This document shows, one piece after another, positions 5,817 to 12,100 of a stretch of DNA of 12,100 nucleotides. The DNA comes from Candidatus Dadabacteria bacterium (GTDB lineage Bacteria; Desulfobacterota_D; UBA1144; Nemesobacterales; UBA2774), in contig JAHKKQ010000050.1 in NCBI GenBank assembly GCA_020027805.1, forward strand, positions 1 to 12,100, given 5' to 3'. The stretch's first letter is position 1, and the number at the start of each line of letters is the position of its first letter. The notes under the pieces are model-generated. The model saw nothing but the letters and a program-made list of their open reading frames with translations, was not told the DNA's origin and made no database searches. The position numbers and the translations under genes are program-made.

Positions 5817-6345
5817 TTAGAGTGAAGCGCCTCCTCCTCTTCCGCGGCTCGGTGAATTCCTTGCCCAGTCTCGACTCGATGCGGGAGAGATTTATGTGGC
5901 AGAGCGCAATCGCTACGGCGTCCGAAGCGTCTTCCGTTTCGAACCCGGATACCCCGAGTATTATCGAGAGCATCCGCTGAACATCGGACTTGCTCGCCCT
6001 CCCGCTCCCCGTGAGCGCGAGCTTGATCTTGGTAGGAGGGTATTCGAATACCGGGATACCCGAATTGGAGGCCGCCAGCAGAGCTACCCCTCTCGCTTCC
6101 CCGAGCTTTATCGCGCTCTTCGCGTTCTTGGCAAAGAATATATCCTCGACGGACATCGCCTCGGGCGAGTGTTCGCCGATCACTTTGATGAGAGACTCGT
6201 ATATTATTTTTAACCTTTGATAGAGCGGAAGGCCCTGTCCCGGCGCGATGCTCCCGCTTGCCAGGTGCTCTACATCCCCGTTCCGGGACTCGAGGACCCC
6301 GTAACCGCAAACCCGGGAGCCGGGGTCTATTCCGATCACCTTCAT
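5794..6345 (-). CDS. ruvC: Crossover junction endodeoxyribonuclease RuvC
   Basis: RuvC is the dimeric, Mg2+-dependent resolvase that nicks two opposed strands of a Holliday junction. The 183-residue protein has the RNase H-like fold with its four acidic residues visible: D7 in VIGIDPGS, E67 in SVEDIFF, and D139 and D142 in TEDASDAVAIALCH. Lysines of the DNA-binding region lie in PPTKIKLALTGSGRASKSDVQ. The C-terminus ends in a short basic tail (RKRRRRF) beyond the minimal domain. ATG 6345 lies one base after the yebC stop, and the 3' end overlaps ruvA. Length and active site look functional. Confidence 0.97.
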   Translation of the reverse strand: MKVIGIDPGSRVCGYGVLESRNGDVEHLASGSIAPGQGLPLYQRLKIIYESLIKVIGEHSPEAMSVEDIFFAKNAKSAIKLGEARGVALLAASNSGIPVFEYPPTKIKLALTGSGRASKSDVQRMLSIILGVSGFETEDASDAVAIALCHINLSRIESRLGKEFTEPRKRRRRFTLNDLPSKG

Positions 6346-6346
6346 T

Positions 6347-7096
6347 TCAGGACGCCAGGCTCAGCATGAGGTCCTCGGATACGTCGAAGTTCGAATAGAC
6401 GTTCTGGACGTCGTCGCTGTCCTCGAGTGCCTCCATGAGCCGGATCATGTTCTCAGCTTCCCTGCCTTCGATCTTTATGCTGTTTTGAGGGATCATCGTG
6501 ACCTCCGCATTCTCGTAGCCGAGACCCGCGCCCTGTATGGCGGACTTGACCGCTTCGAACGCCTCGGGCGGCGTGATCACGACGAGCTCGCTTTCTTCCG
6601 TAGTCACGTCGTCGGCCCCCGCGTCGAGAGCGATTTCGAAGACCTTGTCCTCGTCGACCTTGCTCTTCTCAAACGCGATTCTTCCCTTCATGTGGAACAT
6701 CCAGGAGACGCATCCGGATTCCCCGAGGCTGCCGCCGAACTTGGTGAATATCCTTCTTATGTCGGACACGGTCCTGTTCTTGTTGTCGGTGAGCGTCTTG
6801 ACCAGCACGGCGCTTCCGCCGGGCCCGTACCCCTCGTAGGACAGTTCATGATACTCTTCCCCGCCCATTTCTCCGGTACCCCGCTTTATCGCGCGGTCGA
6901 TGGTATCGTTCGCCATGTTCTGGTTTTTCGCGGCCGCAATCGCAGTCCTGAGGCGCGGATTGGATTCCGGTTCGCCGCCGCCGTGTTTAGCCGCAACGGT
7001 CAGCTCCCGGATAAGCTTCGTGAAGGCCTTACCCCTCTTCGCGTCTACCGCCGCCTTTCTATGCTTGATATTAGCCCATTTCGAATGGCCTGACAT
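6347..7096 (-). CDS. yebC: YebC/PmpR/TACO1-family protein
   Basis: This 249-residue protein has the invariant N-terminus MSGHSKWANIKHRKAAVDAKRGK, a three-helix domain I with NPRLRTAIAAAKNQNMANDTIDRAIKRG, and the EGYGPGGSAVLV and NRTVSDIR-IFTKFGGSLGESG segments typical of the family, followed by the acidic domain III (about 190-245). The family was first described as transcription regulators. More recent work, including on mitochondrial TACO1, supports a ribosome-associated role in translating difficult, proline-rich stretches. ATG 7096 has a strong ribosome site, GAGGTGAT at 7110-7103. It is one base ahead of ruvC and heads the ruv cluster, a common arrangement. The 90-bp gap to the upstream exported-protein gene leaves it open whether that gene is cotranscribed. 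Confidence 0.97.
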   Translation of the reverse strand: MSGHSKWANIKHRKAAVDAKRGKAFTKLIRELTVAAKHGGGEPESNPRLRTAIAAAKNQNMANDTIDRAIKRGTGEMGGEEYHELSYEGYGPGGSAVLVKTLTDNKNRTVSDIRRIFTKFGGSLGESGCVSWMFHMKGRIAFEKSKVDEDKVFEIALDAGADDVTTEESELVVITPPEAFEAVKSAIQGAGLGYENAEVTMIPQNSIKIEGREAENMIRLMEALEDSDDVQNVYSNFDVSEDLMLSLAS

Positions 7097-7186
7097 GGTT
7101 ATATCACCTCGCTTCCGAGTATTGAAACATACTATATAAGAATTCTAAGACATTAGAGAATGATTGGCAAGCCGTCTCGCTGCCCT

Positions 7187-8164
7187 TTATCTGACCCTCT
7201 TCACAGTAACCGTAAGGGGCTGAGCGCCCCCGATTTTGGTCGTTATCGTCGAGACCGGAGTCCCTTTATTGATCTCTCCGGCAGTCAATATCTTGGTAGA
7301 CGGGCTTATAACCTGACCCGTCAGGGAGCTGAAATCGAACCTTATTTCGGCGTCGTCCGGGAGGCCGAAGACCTCGGCTGTAATAGGGGCGGGGGTATCG
7401 ATATCCGTTTCGGATACGATGATGTTATAACCCCAGGCCTGAACATCGGAATTGATAAATGTGCCGCCCGGCTCCTTCAGGCTCACCCTCATCATCCCCT
7501 CTTTGTTGACTACCGTCGCCGGGAGGTCCTGGAACTCGACCGCAGCCTGATCGGGCTTCATCGCGACGATGCTCCCGTTTATGAACTTGTTATCCGCATT
7601 GTTAAGAACGCCCAGCTCGACCTTGCTCGGCTCGAAGATGTTCATGCCTGGAAACGAAAAAACTGTGCTCAGGTACCCGAACTCTATGACGAGCTTCCTG
7701 ATTGATTTCAATACCCCTCCCGACGGCGCCGCCGTTTCGGCGGGTTTCGAGATCTTCAATATGCCCTCGTCTCCCGATACGATGACACCGTAAGCCCCCC
7801 CGGCAGCCTGAGGGAGGCTGAATTTCCGCCAGCCGTCTGTCATAATCCTGACCTCTATATCCACCTTCTTTCCTATGAGTCCGTTCTTGTCTATTGTTCT
7901 GACGGTAGAAACCTTTCCGGTATAGAGAGGGTTGATGAATATCTCTCCGTCAAGTGATGTTAGCTCCACTTCCGTGTACCTGGGCGGCGAGGAAGACGGG
8001 GTGTCCCGGCCGTCGCCGTCCCCCTGGGCGAGAAGCGTTTCGCCCTCTTCGCCGGAAGGCATTACAGACGTGCGGCCCGGGGCCGAAACAGCATCCGGAT
8101 GAACGAAATACGCCGCAAACAGAGCCAGCGCCAATAATACTAAAAAACTAGGTACGCGTGTCAT
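7187..8164 (-). CDS. Exported, cysteine-free, beta-rich protein of unknown function
   Basis: I do not recognise this 325-residue protein. It begins with a signal-peptide-like segment (charged MTR, hydrophobic FLVLLALALFAAYFV, then DAVSA|PG, likely cleaved near residue 28). An acidic, Gly/Ser/Pro-rich low-complexity linker follows (about 30-62), and the rest (about 63-325) alternates short hydrophobic strands with turns, for example VELTSLDGEIFINP, KVDIEVRI, GAYGVIVSGDEGILKI and IRKLVIEFGYL, ending QPLTVTVKRVR. There is no cysteine, so it is not a lipoprotein, and no later membrane helix is visible. It may be a periplasmic or surface beta-sandwich protein. ATG 8164 has GAGGGTG a few bases upstream, and a good promoter lies at 8259-8231. 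It is read toward yebC-ruvCAB, 90 bp away. Confidence 0.75.
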   Translation of the reverse strand: MTRVPSFLVLLALALFAAYFVHPDAVSAPGRTSVMPSGEEGETLLAQGDGDGRDTPSSSPPRYTEVELTSLDGEIFINPLYTGKVSTVRTIDKNGLIGKKVDIEVRIMTDGWRKFSLPQAAGGAYGVIVSGDEGILKISKPAETAAPSGGVLKSIRKLVIEFGYLSTVFSFPGMNIFEPSKVELGVLNNADNKFINGSIVAMKPDQAAVEFQDLPATVVNKEGMMRVSLKEPGGTFINSDVQAWGYNIIVSETDIDTPAPITAEVFGLPDDAEIRFDFSSLTGQVISPSTKILTAGEINKGTPVSTITTKIGGAQPLTVTVKRVR

Positions 8165-8230
8165 AACACCCTCGGTTTAAAACAATATTTGCTCGTCGCG
8201 CGGTATACGGCCCCGCCCCGTCAAAATTTG

Positions 8231-8259
8231 ATTATAGCATAAAGAGCCGTGTTTGTTTA
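8231..8259 (-). promoter_or_regulatory. Extended -10 sigma-70-type promoter for the exported-protein gene
   Basis: On the minus strand TAAACA (8259-8254, four of six matches to TTGACA) is followed after 17 bp by TATAAT (8236-8231). TGC directly before it gives an extended -10 element. Transcription would start near 8224, about 60 bases before the ATG at 8164. Confidence 0.6.
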
Positions 8260-8316
8260 CCATCCCCTGCCGCGCGAAGAAAACCGCGGGCTTTTATTAT
8301 TACCGAAAAATCTCAC

Positions 8317-8346
8317 TTGACAAATTACACGCTTTACATGCATAAT
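8317..8346 (+). promoter_or_regulatory. Sigma-70-type promoter for rho
   Basis: A perfect TTGACA at 8317-8322 is followed after 18 bp by CATAAT at 8341-8346, five of six matches to TATAAT. The start would be near 8353, giving a leader of about 109 bases before the rho ATG at 8462. Confidence 0.6.
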
Positions 8347-8352
8347 AATGTT

Positions 8353-8461
8353 GTCTAAACTTTTATAGCAACTCAAAGAGAACTGACACTCATTTCCATA
8401 AATTCGTAAAGTGACAATTGCAGTAAATTCCAAAAAATAATGAATCAAGGACTTATAACAC
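8353..8461 (+). other. Predicted rho mRNA leader: G-poor and largely unstructured
   Basis: If the promoter at 8317-8346 is used, the rho transcript begins with about 109 untranslated bases containing more C than G (about 20 against 13) and few base-pairing segments. Only short pairs such as TTGTC (8351-8355) with GACAA (8413-8417) are visible. Unstructured, C-over-G RNA is what Rho binds, and rho is known to be autoregulated through its leader in Escherichia coli. A similar loop here is inference. AAGGA ten bases before the ATG is the ribosome site. Confidence 0.35.
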
Positions 8462-9778
8462 ATGGCTAGAGCAACCAAATTACGGGAAAAACCCGAAGAC
8501 AAGGAAGTTTTGTCGGAAGAATCTCATTTCCTCCACTTGAACGACATCAGAAACCAGAAGAGCGCAGAGCTCATGAAAATGGCGAGGGATCTCGAGATCG
8601 AAGAGACTTCGCGCATGACGAAGCAGGACATCATATACGCAATACTGAAGGCTCAGAGCGAGAAAGAAGGGGTAATTTACGCCGAAGGCGTGCTCGAAAT
8701 ACTATCGGAGGGATACGGATTCCTCAGGTCTCCTAAATACAGCTATCTGCCCGGGCCTGATGACATTTACGTTTCGAAATCACAGATCCGTTCATTCAAT
8801 TTGAAAACCGGAGATACGGTAGGGGGGCAGGTAAGGCTGCCCAGAGAAGGCGAGAAGAACCTGGCTCTCCTGAAAATAGAAGAGGTGAATTTCGAATCCC
8901 CCGAAGTGTGCAGGGAGAGGGTGGCTTTCGAGAACCGCGTCCCTCTTCACCCGGACAAGAAATTACTGCTCGAATACGACCCGAACGATTTCTGCACCAG
9001 GGTGCTCGACTTATTCATCCCCATCGGTATGGGCCAGAGGGGATTGATCGTGGCTCAGCCGAGAACAGGTAAAACGATACTTCTCCAGAGAATTGCGAAT
9101 GCGATAACCAGGAACCACCCCGATGTAGCCCTTATAGTGCTGCTGATCGATGAGCGCCCGGAGGAAGTGACGGATATGGAACGGTCGGTCAACGGGGAAG
9201 TGGTGAGCTCGACCTTCGATGAGCCGCCCCAGAGACACATCCAGGTAGCCGATATGGTGCTCGAAAAGGCGAAGAGGCTCGTAGAGCACGGCAAGGACGT
9301 CGTAATCCTTCTCGACAGTCTCACGAGGCTGGCCCGCGCAAGCAATACGGTTACGCCGGCGAGCGGAAGGGTGCTTTCGGGAGGTATGGAGGCAAACGCG
9401 CTACAGAGGCCGAAGAGGTTCTTCGGCGCGGCCAGGAACACGGAAGAGGGCGGAAGTCTGACCATAATCGCCACGGCGCTTATAGATACAGGCAGCAGGA
9501 TGGACGAGGTTATTTTCGAAGAATTCAAGGGAACGGGCAACATGGAGGCCTACCTCGACAGGAGGCTCGCCGACAAGAGGGTATTCCCCGCGCTCGACCT
9601 GCAGCGTTCAGGCACGAGGAAGGAAGAACTCCTCCTTTCCCCGGAGGTACTCAACAAGGTGTGGCTCCTGAGAAAGGTGCTTAGCCCGATGAACACAGTT
9701 GAAGCGATGGAATTCCTCCTCGACAAGATGAGCGGAACGAAGTCGAACAAGGAATTCTTCAATATGATGAATTCCTGA
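8462..9778 (+). CDS. rho: Transcription termination factor Rho
   Basis: Rho is the hexameric RNA-dependent ATPase/translocase that ends untranslated or rut-containing transcripts. The 438-residue protein has a Rho_N helical domain (about 26-65), an OB/cold-shock-like primary RNA-binding domain (about 70-145, with GYGFLRS at 84-90 and DDIYVS), and the RecA-like motor. In the motor I see the P-loop AQPRTGKT (198-205), catalytic glutamate E231 in DERPEEVTD, Walker B ILLDSLTRLAR (D285), the Q-loop region GRVLSGGMEANALQRPKRFFGAARN, the R-loop region FKGTGNMEAYLDRRLADKR, and the arginine finger R386 in RSGTRKEELL. The numbering is offset by 20 from E. coli Rho. The P-loop has Q and R where E. coli has P and K (APPKAGKT). 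ATG 8462 is preceded by AAGGA. No large insertion domain is present. Confidence 0.98.
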   Translation: MARATKLREKPEDKEVLSEESHFLHLNDIRNQKSAELMKMARDLEIEETSRMTKQDIIYAILKAQSEKEGVIYAEGVLEILSEGYGFLRSPKYSYLPGPDDIYVSKSQIRSFNLKTGDTVGGQVRLPREGEKNLALLKIEEVNFESPEVCRERVAFENRVPLHPDKKLLLEYDPNDFCTRVLDLFIPIGMGQRGLIVAQPRTGKTILLQRIANAITRNHPDVALIVLLIDERPEEVTDMERSVNGEVVSSTFDEPPQRHIQVADMVLEKAKRLVEHGKDVVILLDSLTRLARASNTVTPASGRVLSGGMEANALQRPKRFFGAARNTEEGGSLTIIATALIDTGSRMDEVIFEEFKGTGNMEAYLDRRLADKRVFPALDLQRSGTRKEELLLSPEVLNKVWLLRKVLSPMNTVEAMEFLLDKMSGTKSNKEFFNMMNS

Positions 9779-9847
9779 ACCGGACACGGCCCCGATAAGT
9801 TCTCAAATTCACCTTTAAAAATCCCGGCTAAATAAATCTACTGGACA

Positions 9848-9870
9848 CACAATTGATCTGTCGTATTGTG
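9848..9870. promoter_or_regulatory. Inverted repeat overlapping the ggt -35 region (candidate operator)
   Basis: CACAAT at 9848-9853 and ATTGTG at 9865-9870 form a perfect 6-bp inverted repeat with an 11-bp spacer (half-site centres about 17 bp apart). The right arm overlaps the presumed -35 hexamer at 9866-9871, where a bound dimer could block or guide RNA polymerase. No second copy is seen in the window, so function is inference. Confidence 0.35.
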
Positions 9871-9895
9871 CTGCCCGGATGTATTCCTTTATAAT
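9866..9895 (+). promoter_or_regulatory. Candidate promoter for ggt
   Basis: A perfect TATAAT at 9890-9895 has TTGTGC at 9866-9871 upstream with an 18-bp spacer; the -35 matches three of six positions. Transcription would begin near 9902, which leaves room for the ATG at 9925 but not for a ribosome site serving the TTG at 9907. Confidence 0.45.
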
Positions 9896-9924
9896 TAGGA
9901 CCTAACTTGAATAGCCGCGTAATA

Positions 9925-11667
9925 ATGAAGCCGTATTCATCCCGTCTCGCAATGAAGCTGGGACTTCTATTCCCGATATTACTTTTCCTGACCATCACGG
10001 CGGCAGAGGGGAAGGAACGTCCCGGGTTCGATCCCGAAGCCCGCTTTCATCCTGTATACGCAGAGCATGGGATGGTCGTGTCCGAGAGTGTATACGCGAC
10101 CAGGGCCGGACTCGAGGTGCTGAGGGAAGGGGGGAACGCTGTAGACGCAGCCGTTACGGCCGGGTTTACGATGGCTGTCACTTATCCGCGGGCGGGGAGC
10201 CTCGGAGGGGGAGGCTTCATGCTGATTTACCTCCCGGGAACGAAGGAAGCGGCCGCGATAGATTACAGGGAGAAGGCGCCCGGGGCCGCGAGAAGCAGTA
10301 TGTATCTAAACGAGAAAGGGGAAGCCAACGGGGAGAAGTCCCTTCACCATATAATAGCCGCGGGCGTGCCGGGCACAGTGGCGGGACTCGCGCTCGCGCT
10401 CGACAAGTACGGCACGATTACCCTCGAAAGGGCCCTCAGGCCCGCGATAGACCTCGCCGAGAACGGGTTTCCGGCGGATGAAGAATTAATAAGGTCGCTC
10501 TCCCGGGTCAAAGAAAGGATGAAAGTGTCCCCCGACAGCATGAAAATATTTTTTAAGGACGGCGGCGAGAGCTATGCCGCGGGGGAGCCGCTGATACAGA
10601 AGGACCTGGCGCGGACACTCAGGCAGATAGCGGAATCGGGCCCGGACGCGTTTTATAAAGGGGCGGTTTCGGAAAAGATAACCGGCTTCATGAAAGAAAA
10701 AGGCGGCCTTATAACAAAAGAGGACCTCGCGTCGTACGAGGCTATCGTCAGAAAACCAGTCCGCGGGAATTACAGGGGATACGACATTTATTCCATGCCG
10801 CCCCCGAGCTCGGGCGGGGTGCTTCTGATAGAAATGCTGAACATGCTCGAAAGGTTCCCTCTCGGCGCTTACGGGCACAACTCCGCCCGGACCATACACG
10901 TCATGGCGGAATGCATGAAGCTCGCCTACGCCGACCGCTCTATGTATCTGGGGGACCCCGACTTTGTCGACGTGCCGGTCTCGCGCCTTATATCGAAAGA
11001 ATACGCACGGGGCCTGAGCGCCGGGATCGATCCAGAAAGAGCGACGCCGAGCGATATGATGCCCCCTGGCGGGAAGGCCCCCCGTGAGGGCGGAAACACC
11101 ACACACTTCTCCGTAATAGACAAATGGGGGAACGCGGTCTCTAACACGTACACGCTCAACTTCAATTACGGCACGGGCCTCACGGTCCCGGGGACAGGGG
11201 TACTCCTCAATAACGAAATGGACGATTTCTCCATTACGCCGGGCGTCCCTAACGCGTACGGGCTCACGGGCGGGGAATATAACGCGCTCGCTCCCGGGAA
11301 AAGGATGTTGAGCTCGATGACGCCCACTATAGTGCTCAGGGACGGAAAGCCGTTTTTAATCACGGGGAGCGTTGGCGGGAGCCTCATCATATCAACAGTG
11401 CTCCAGGTCCTGACGAACGTAATCGATTTCGGGATGAACGTAGCCGAGGCGACCTTTGCCGTGAGGGTGCACCACCAGTGGCTCCCCGACGAGCTCCTGA
11501 CTGAGAGGGGCCTAAGCGCCGATACGGTAAAGTTGCTTTCAGATATGGGTTACAGTGTAGTTACGGGCGATACGATGGGGAGCGCTCAGAGCATCGTAAA
11601 GATCGGGGATTACATATACGGAGCGACCGATCCGAGGAGGCCGGGCGGCCTTGCGGAGGGGTATTAA
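9925..11667 (+). CDS. ggt: Gamma-glutamyltransferase (periplasmic, Ntn-hydrolase)
   Basis: This enzyme cleaves the gamma-glutamyl bond of glutathione and related compounds and transfers or hydrolyses the glutamyl group. It is made as a proenzyme that cuts itself. From ATG 9925 it has 580 residues: a signal peptide (basic start, hydrophobic LGLLFPILLFLTIT, TAAEG), then the large subunit with GGNAVDAAV, GGGGFML, substrate-binding R115 in DYREKAP, and PPPSSGG. The small subunit starts at nucleophile T392 in GGNTTHFSVIDKWGNA. NNEMDDF (D433/D434), MLSSMTPTIV (S463/S464) and GSVGGSLIISTVLQ follow. The last differs from the common GSPGGSRI form by P-to-V and R-to-L. An in-frame TTG at 9907 with AGGA six bases upstream is an alternative start adding six residues. 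There is no good ribosome site before 9925. The stop overlaps that of nadA. Confidence 0.95.
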   Translation: MKPYSSRLAMKLGLLFPILLFLTITAAEGKERPGFDPEARFHPVYAEHGMVVSESVYATRAGLEVLREGGNAVDAAVTAGFTMAVTYPRAGSLGGGGFMLIYLPGTKEAAAIDYREKAPGAARSSMYLNEKGEANGEKSLHHIIAAGVPGTVAGLALALDKYGTITLERALRPAIDLAENGFPADEELIRSLSRVKERMKVSPDSMKIFFKDGGESYAAGEPLIQKDLARTLRQIAESGPDAFYKGAVSEKITGFMKEKGGLITKEDLASYEAIVRKPVRGNYRGYDIYSMPPPSSGGVLLIEMLNMLERFPLGAYGHNSARTIHVMAECMKLAYADRSMYLGDPDFVDVPVSRLISKEYARGLSAGIDPERATPSDMMPPGGKAPREGGNTTHFSVIDKWGNAVSNTYTLNFNYGTGLTVPGTGVLLNNEMDDFSITPGVPNAYGLTGGEYNALAPGKRMLSSMTPTIVLRDGKPFLITGSVGGSLIISTVLQVLTNVIDFGMNVAEATFAVRVHHQWLPDELLTERGLSADTVKLLSDMGYSVVTGDTMGSAQSIVKIGDYIYGATDPRRPGGLAEGY

Positions 11668-12100
11668 GCAGTGATCTCGAGCATCCTGTCTATGGATTTT
11701 TTTGCTTTTAAAGCGATGTGCTCGGGCACCTTCACTTCATAGACTTCTTCCCTGAGAGATTTCAGCACCTTTTCGAGGGTTATCATCTTCATGTACTTGC
11801 AGACCGCGTTCTCCCTTGCCGGGTAGAAGGTCTTATCCGGGTTGTCTTTCCTTAGCCTGTGCAGCATCCCCGTTTCGGTCGCGATGATGAACTCCTTCGC
11901 TTGAGACTCCCTCGCGAACTTGGTCATGCCGCCGGTCGATAAGAATTTGATGTGACCGTTTCCGTTGGCCGTCCCGCCGTTCAGGCCCTGATAGAGGAGG
12001 TTCGTCGTACAGCCGCATTCGGGATGGACGACGAGCTCTGCGTCCGGATGAGCGTGTTTCATTTCCTTTAAATCCTCAGTCCTGATCCCGGCATGAACGT
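11664..12100 (-). CDS. nadA: Quinolinate synthase NadA, C-terminal part
   Basis: NadA is the [4Fe-4S] enzyme that condenses iminoaspartate with dihydroxyacetone phosphate to quinolinate in NAD synthesis. The frame is open through the right edge of the window. Upstream of the internal ATG at 12062 it reads VHAGIRTEDLKE, matching the family, so the gene starts beyond 12100. Visible signatures are HPECGC (the second cluster cysteine), STGGM, FIIATETGMLHRL (substrate-binding Glu and His) and ENAVCKYMKMITLEKV with the third cluster cysteine. The protein ends soon after, as expected for the short three-cysteine type without the extra E. coli-like CxxCxxC arrangement. The first cluster cysteine lies outside the window. 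Its TAA at 11666-11664 overlaps the ggt stop. A start at 12062 should not be used. Confidence 0.96.
   Translation of the reverse strand, partial: VHAGIRTEDLKEMKHAHPDAELVVHPECGCTTNLLYQGLNGGTANGNGHIKFLSTGGMTKFARESQAKEFIIATETGMLHRLRKDNPDKTFYPARENAVCKYMKMITLEKVLKSLREEVYEVKVPEHIALKAKKSIDRMLEITA

Larger units (their letters stand above)
8165..8461. other. Divergent intergenic region between the exported-protein gene and rho
   Basis: This 297-bp gap holds two back-to-back promoters, annotated separately: one facing the exported-protein gene and one facing rho. The first part (8165-8220), which would be the leader of the exported-protein gene, has a G/C-rich patch (GGGGCGGGG on the minus strand near 8209-8217). 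Between the promoters, CCGCG at 8270-8274 and CGCGG at 8285-8289 form a short inverted repeat followed by TTTTATTATT. I see no small gene or tRNA. Confidence 0.6.
9779..9924. other. Intergenic region between rho and ggt
   Basis: This 146-bp gap holds no convincing intrinsic terminator after rho; there is no stable GC stem with a T-run. Its right half contains the dyad and promoter annotated separately. I see no small gene. Confidence 0.5.

Noticed and set aside
5813..6310. 165-codon frame overlapping ruvC in another frame of the same strand
   Set aside because: It is Arg/Glu-rich with no domain and lies inside ruvC, whose four active-site acids are intact.
6485..7093. 202-codon open frame antisense to yebC
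   Set aside because: Long antisense frames are common in GC-rich genes. yebC is fully conserved in the other strand and this frame shows no recognisable motif.
7111..7160. Dedicated yebC promoter around the TATAGT/TATATA sequences
   Set aside because: The -10-like sequences on the minus strand have no acceptable -35 at 16-18 bp, so I do not call it despite the AT-rich context.
8264..8300. CCGCG/CGCGG hairpin followed by TTTTATTATT as an intrinsic terminator
   Set aside because: The stem is only five pairs with a ten-base loop, the T-run is interrupted, and no plus-strand gene lies upstream for it to terminate.
12060..12062. ATG at 12062 as the start of nadA
   Set aside because: The frame continues upstream with conserved NadA sequence to the window edge, and the first cluster cysteine would be missing, so the gene is cut by the window and not short.

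Overview
This window looks like ordinary chromosome from a Gram-negative, outer-membrane-bearing bacterium. It carries a Tol energy module, two exported proteins and a periplasmic-type gamma-glutamyltransferase. Most genes are fairly GC-rich, with frequent AGG, ATA and CTC codons. The overall look (Rho with an AQPRTGKT P-loop, TolQRA, the yebC-ruvC-ruvA-ruvB order) suggests a deltaproteobacterial, Desulfobacterota-like or Dadabacteria-like lineage. That placement is an impression only; there is no rRNA or marker here that I can place rigorously.

Layout: (1) 1-377 is the 3' end of a tyrosine recombinase gene, clearly more AT-rich than everything to its right, so the left edge is probably the end of a mobile element. 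A 31-bp dyad lies in the short gap after it. (2) 474-3425, minus strand, is a tolQ-tolR-tolA cluster followed by a histidine-phosphatase gene; tolB and pal are not next to it. (3) 3426-3677 is an AT-rich divergent intergenic region. (4) 3678-4130, plus strand, is a small exported protein of unknown function. (5) 4127-7096, minus strand, is yebC-ruvC-ruvA-ruvB, the Holliday-junction branch migration and resolution set with a translation-associated protein. (6) 7187-8164, minus strand, is a cysteine-free exported beta-rich protein I do not recognise. (7) 8165-8461 is a divergent promoter region. (8) 8462-9778, plus strand, is rho. (9) 9925-11667, plus strand, is gamma-glutamyltransferase. (10) 11664 to the right edge, minus strand, is the C-terminal part of nadA.

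How the parts work together: TolQ and TolR form the proton-driven motor and TolA spans the periplasm. RuvA and RuvB migrate Holliday junctions and RuvC cuts them. Rho terminates transcription, which may matter here because two convergent gene pairs (3678-4130 with ruvB, and ggt with nadA) overlap tail to tail by exactly the four bases TTAA, leaving no space for intergenic terminators.

I found no CRISPR array, tRNA, rRNA, IS element or obvious new defence or biosynthetic system. The least explained items are the two exported proteins, the dyad beside the integrase, and the phosphatase occupying the usual tolB-pal position.
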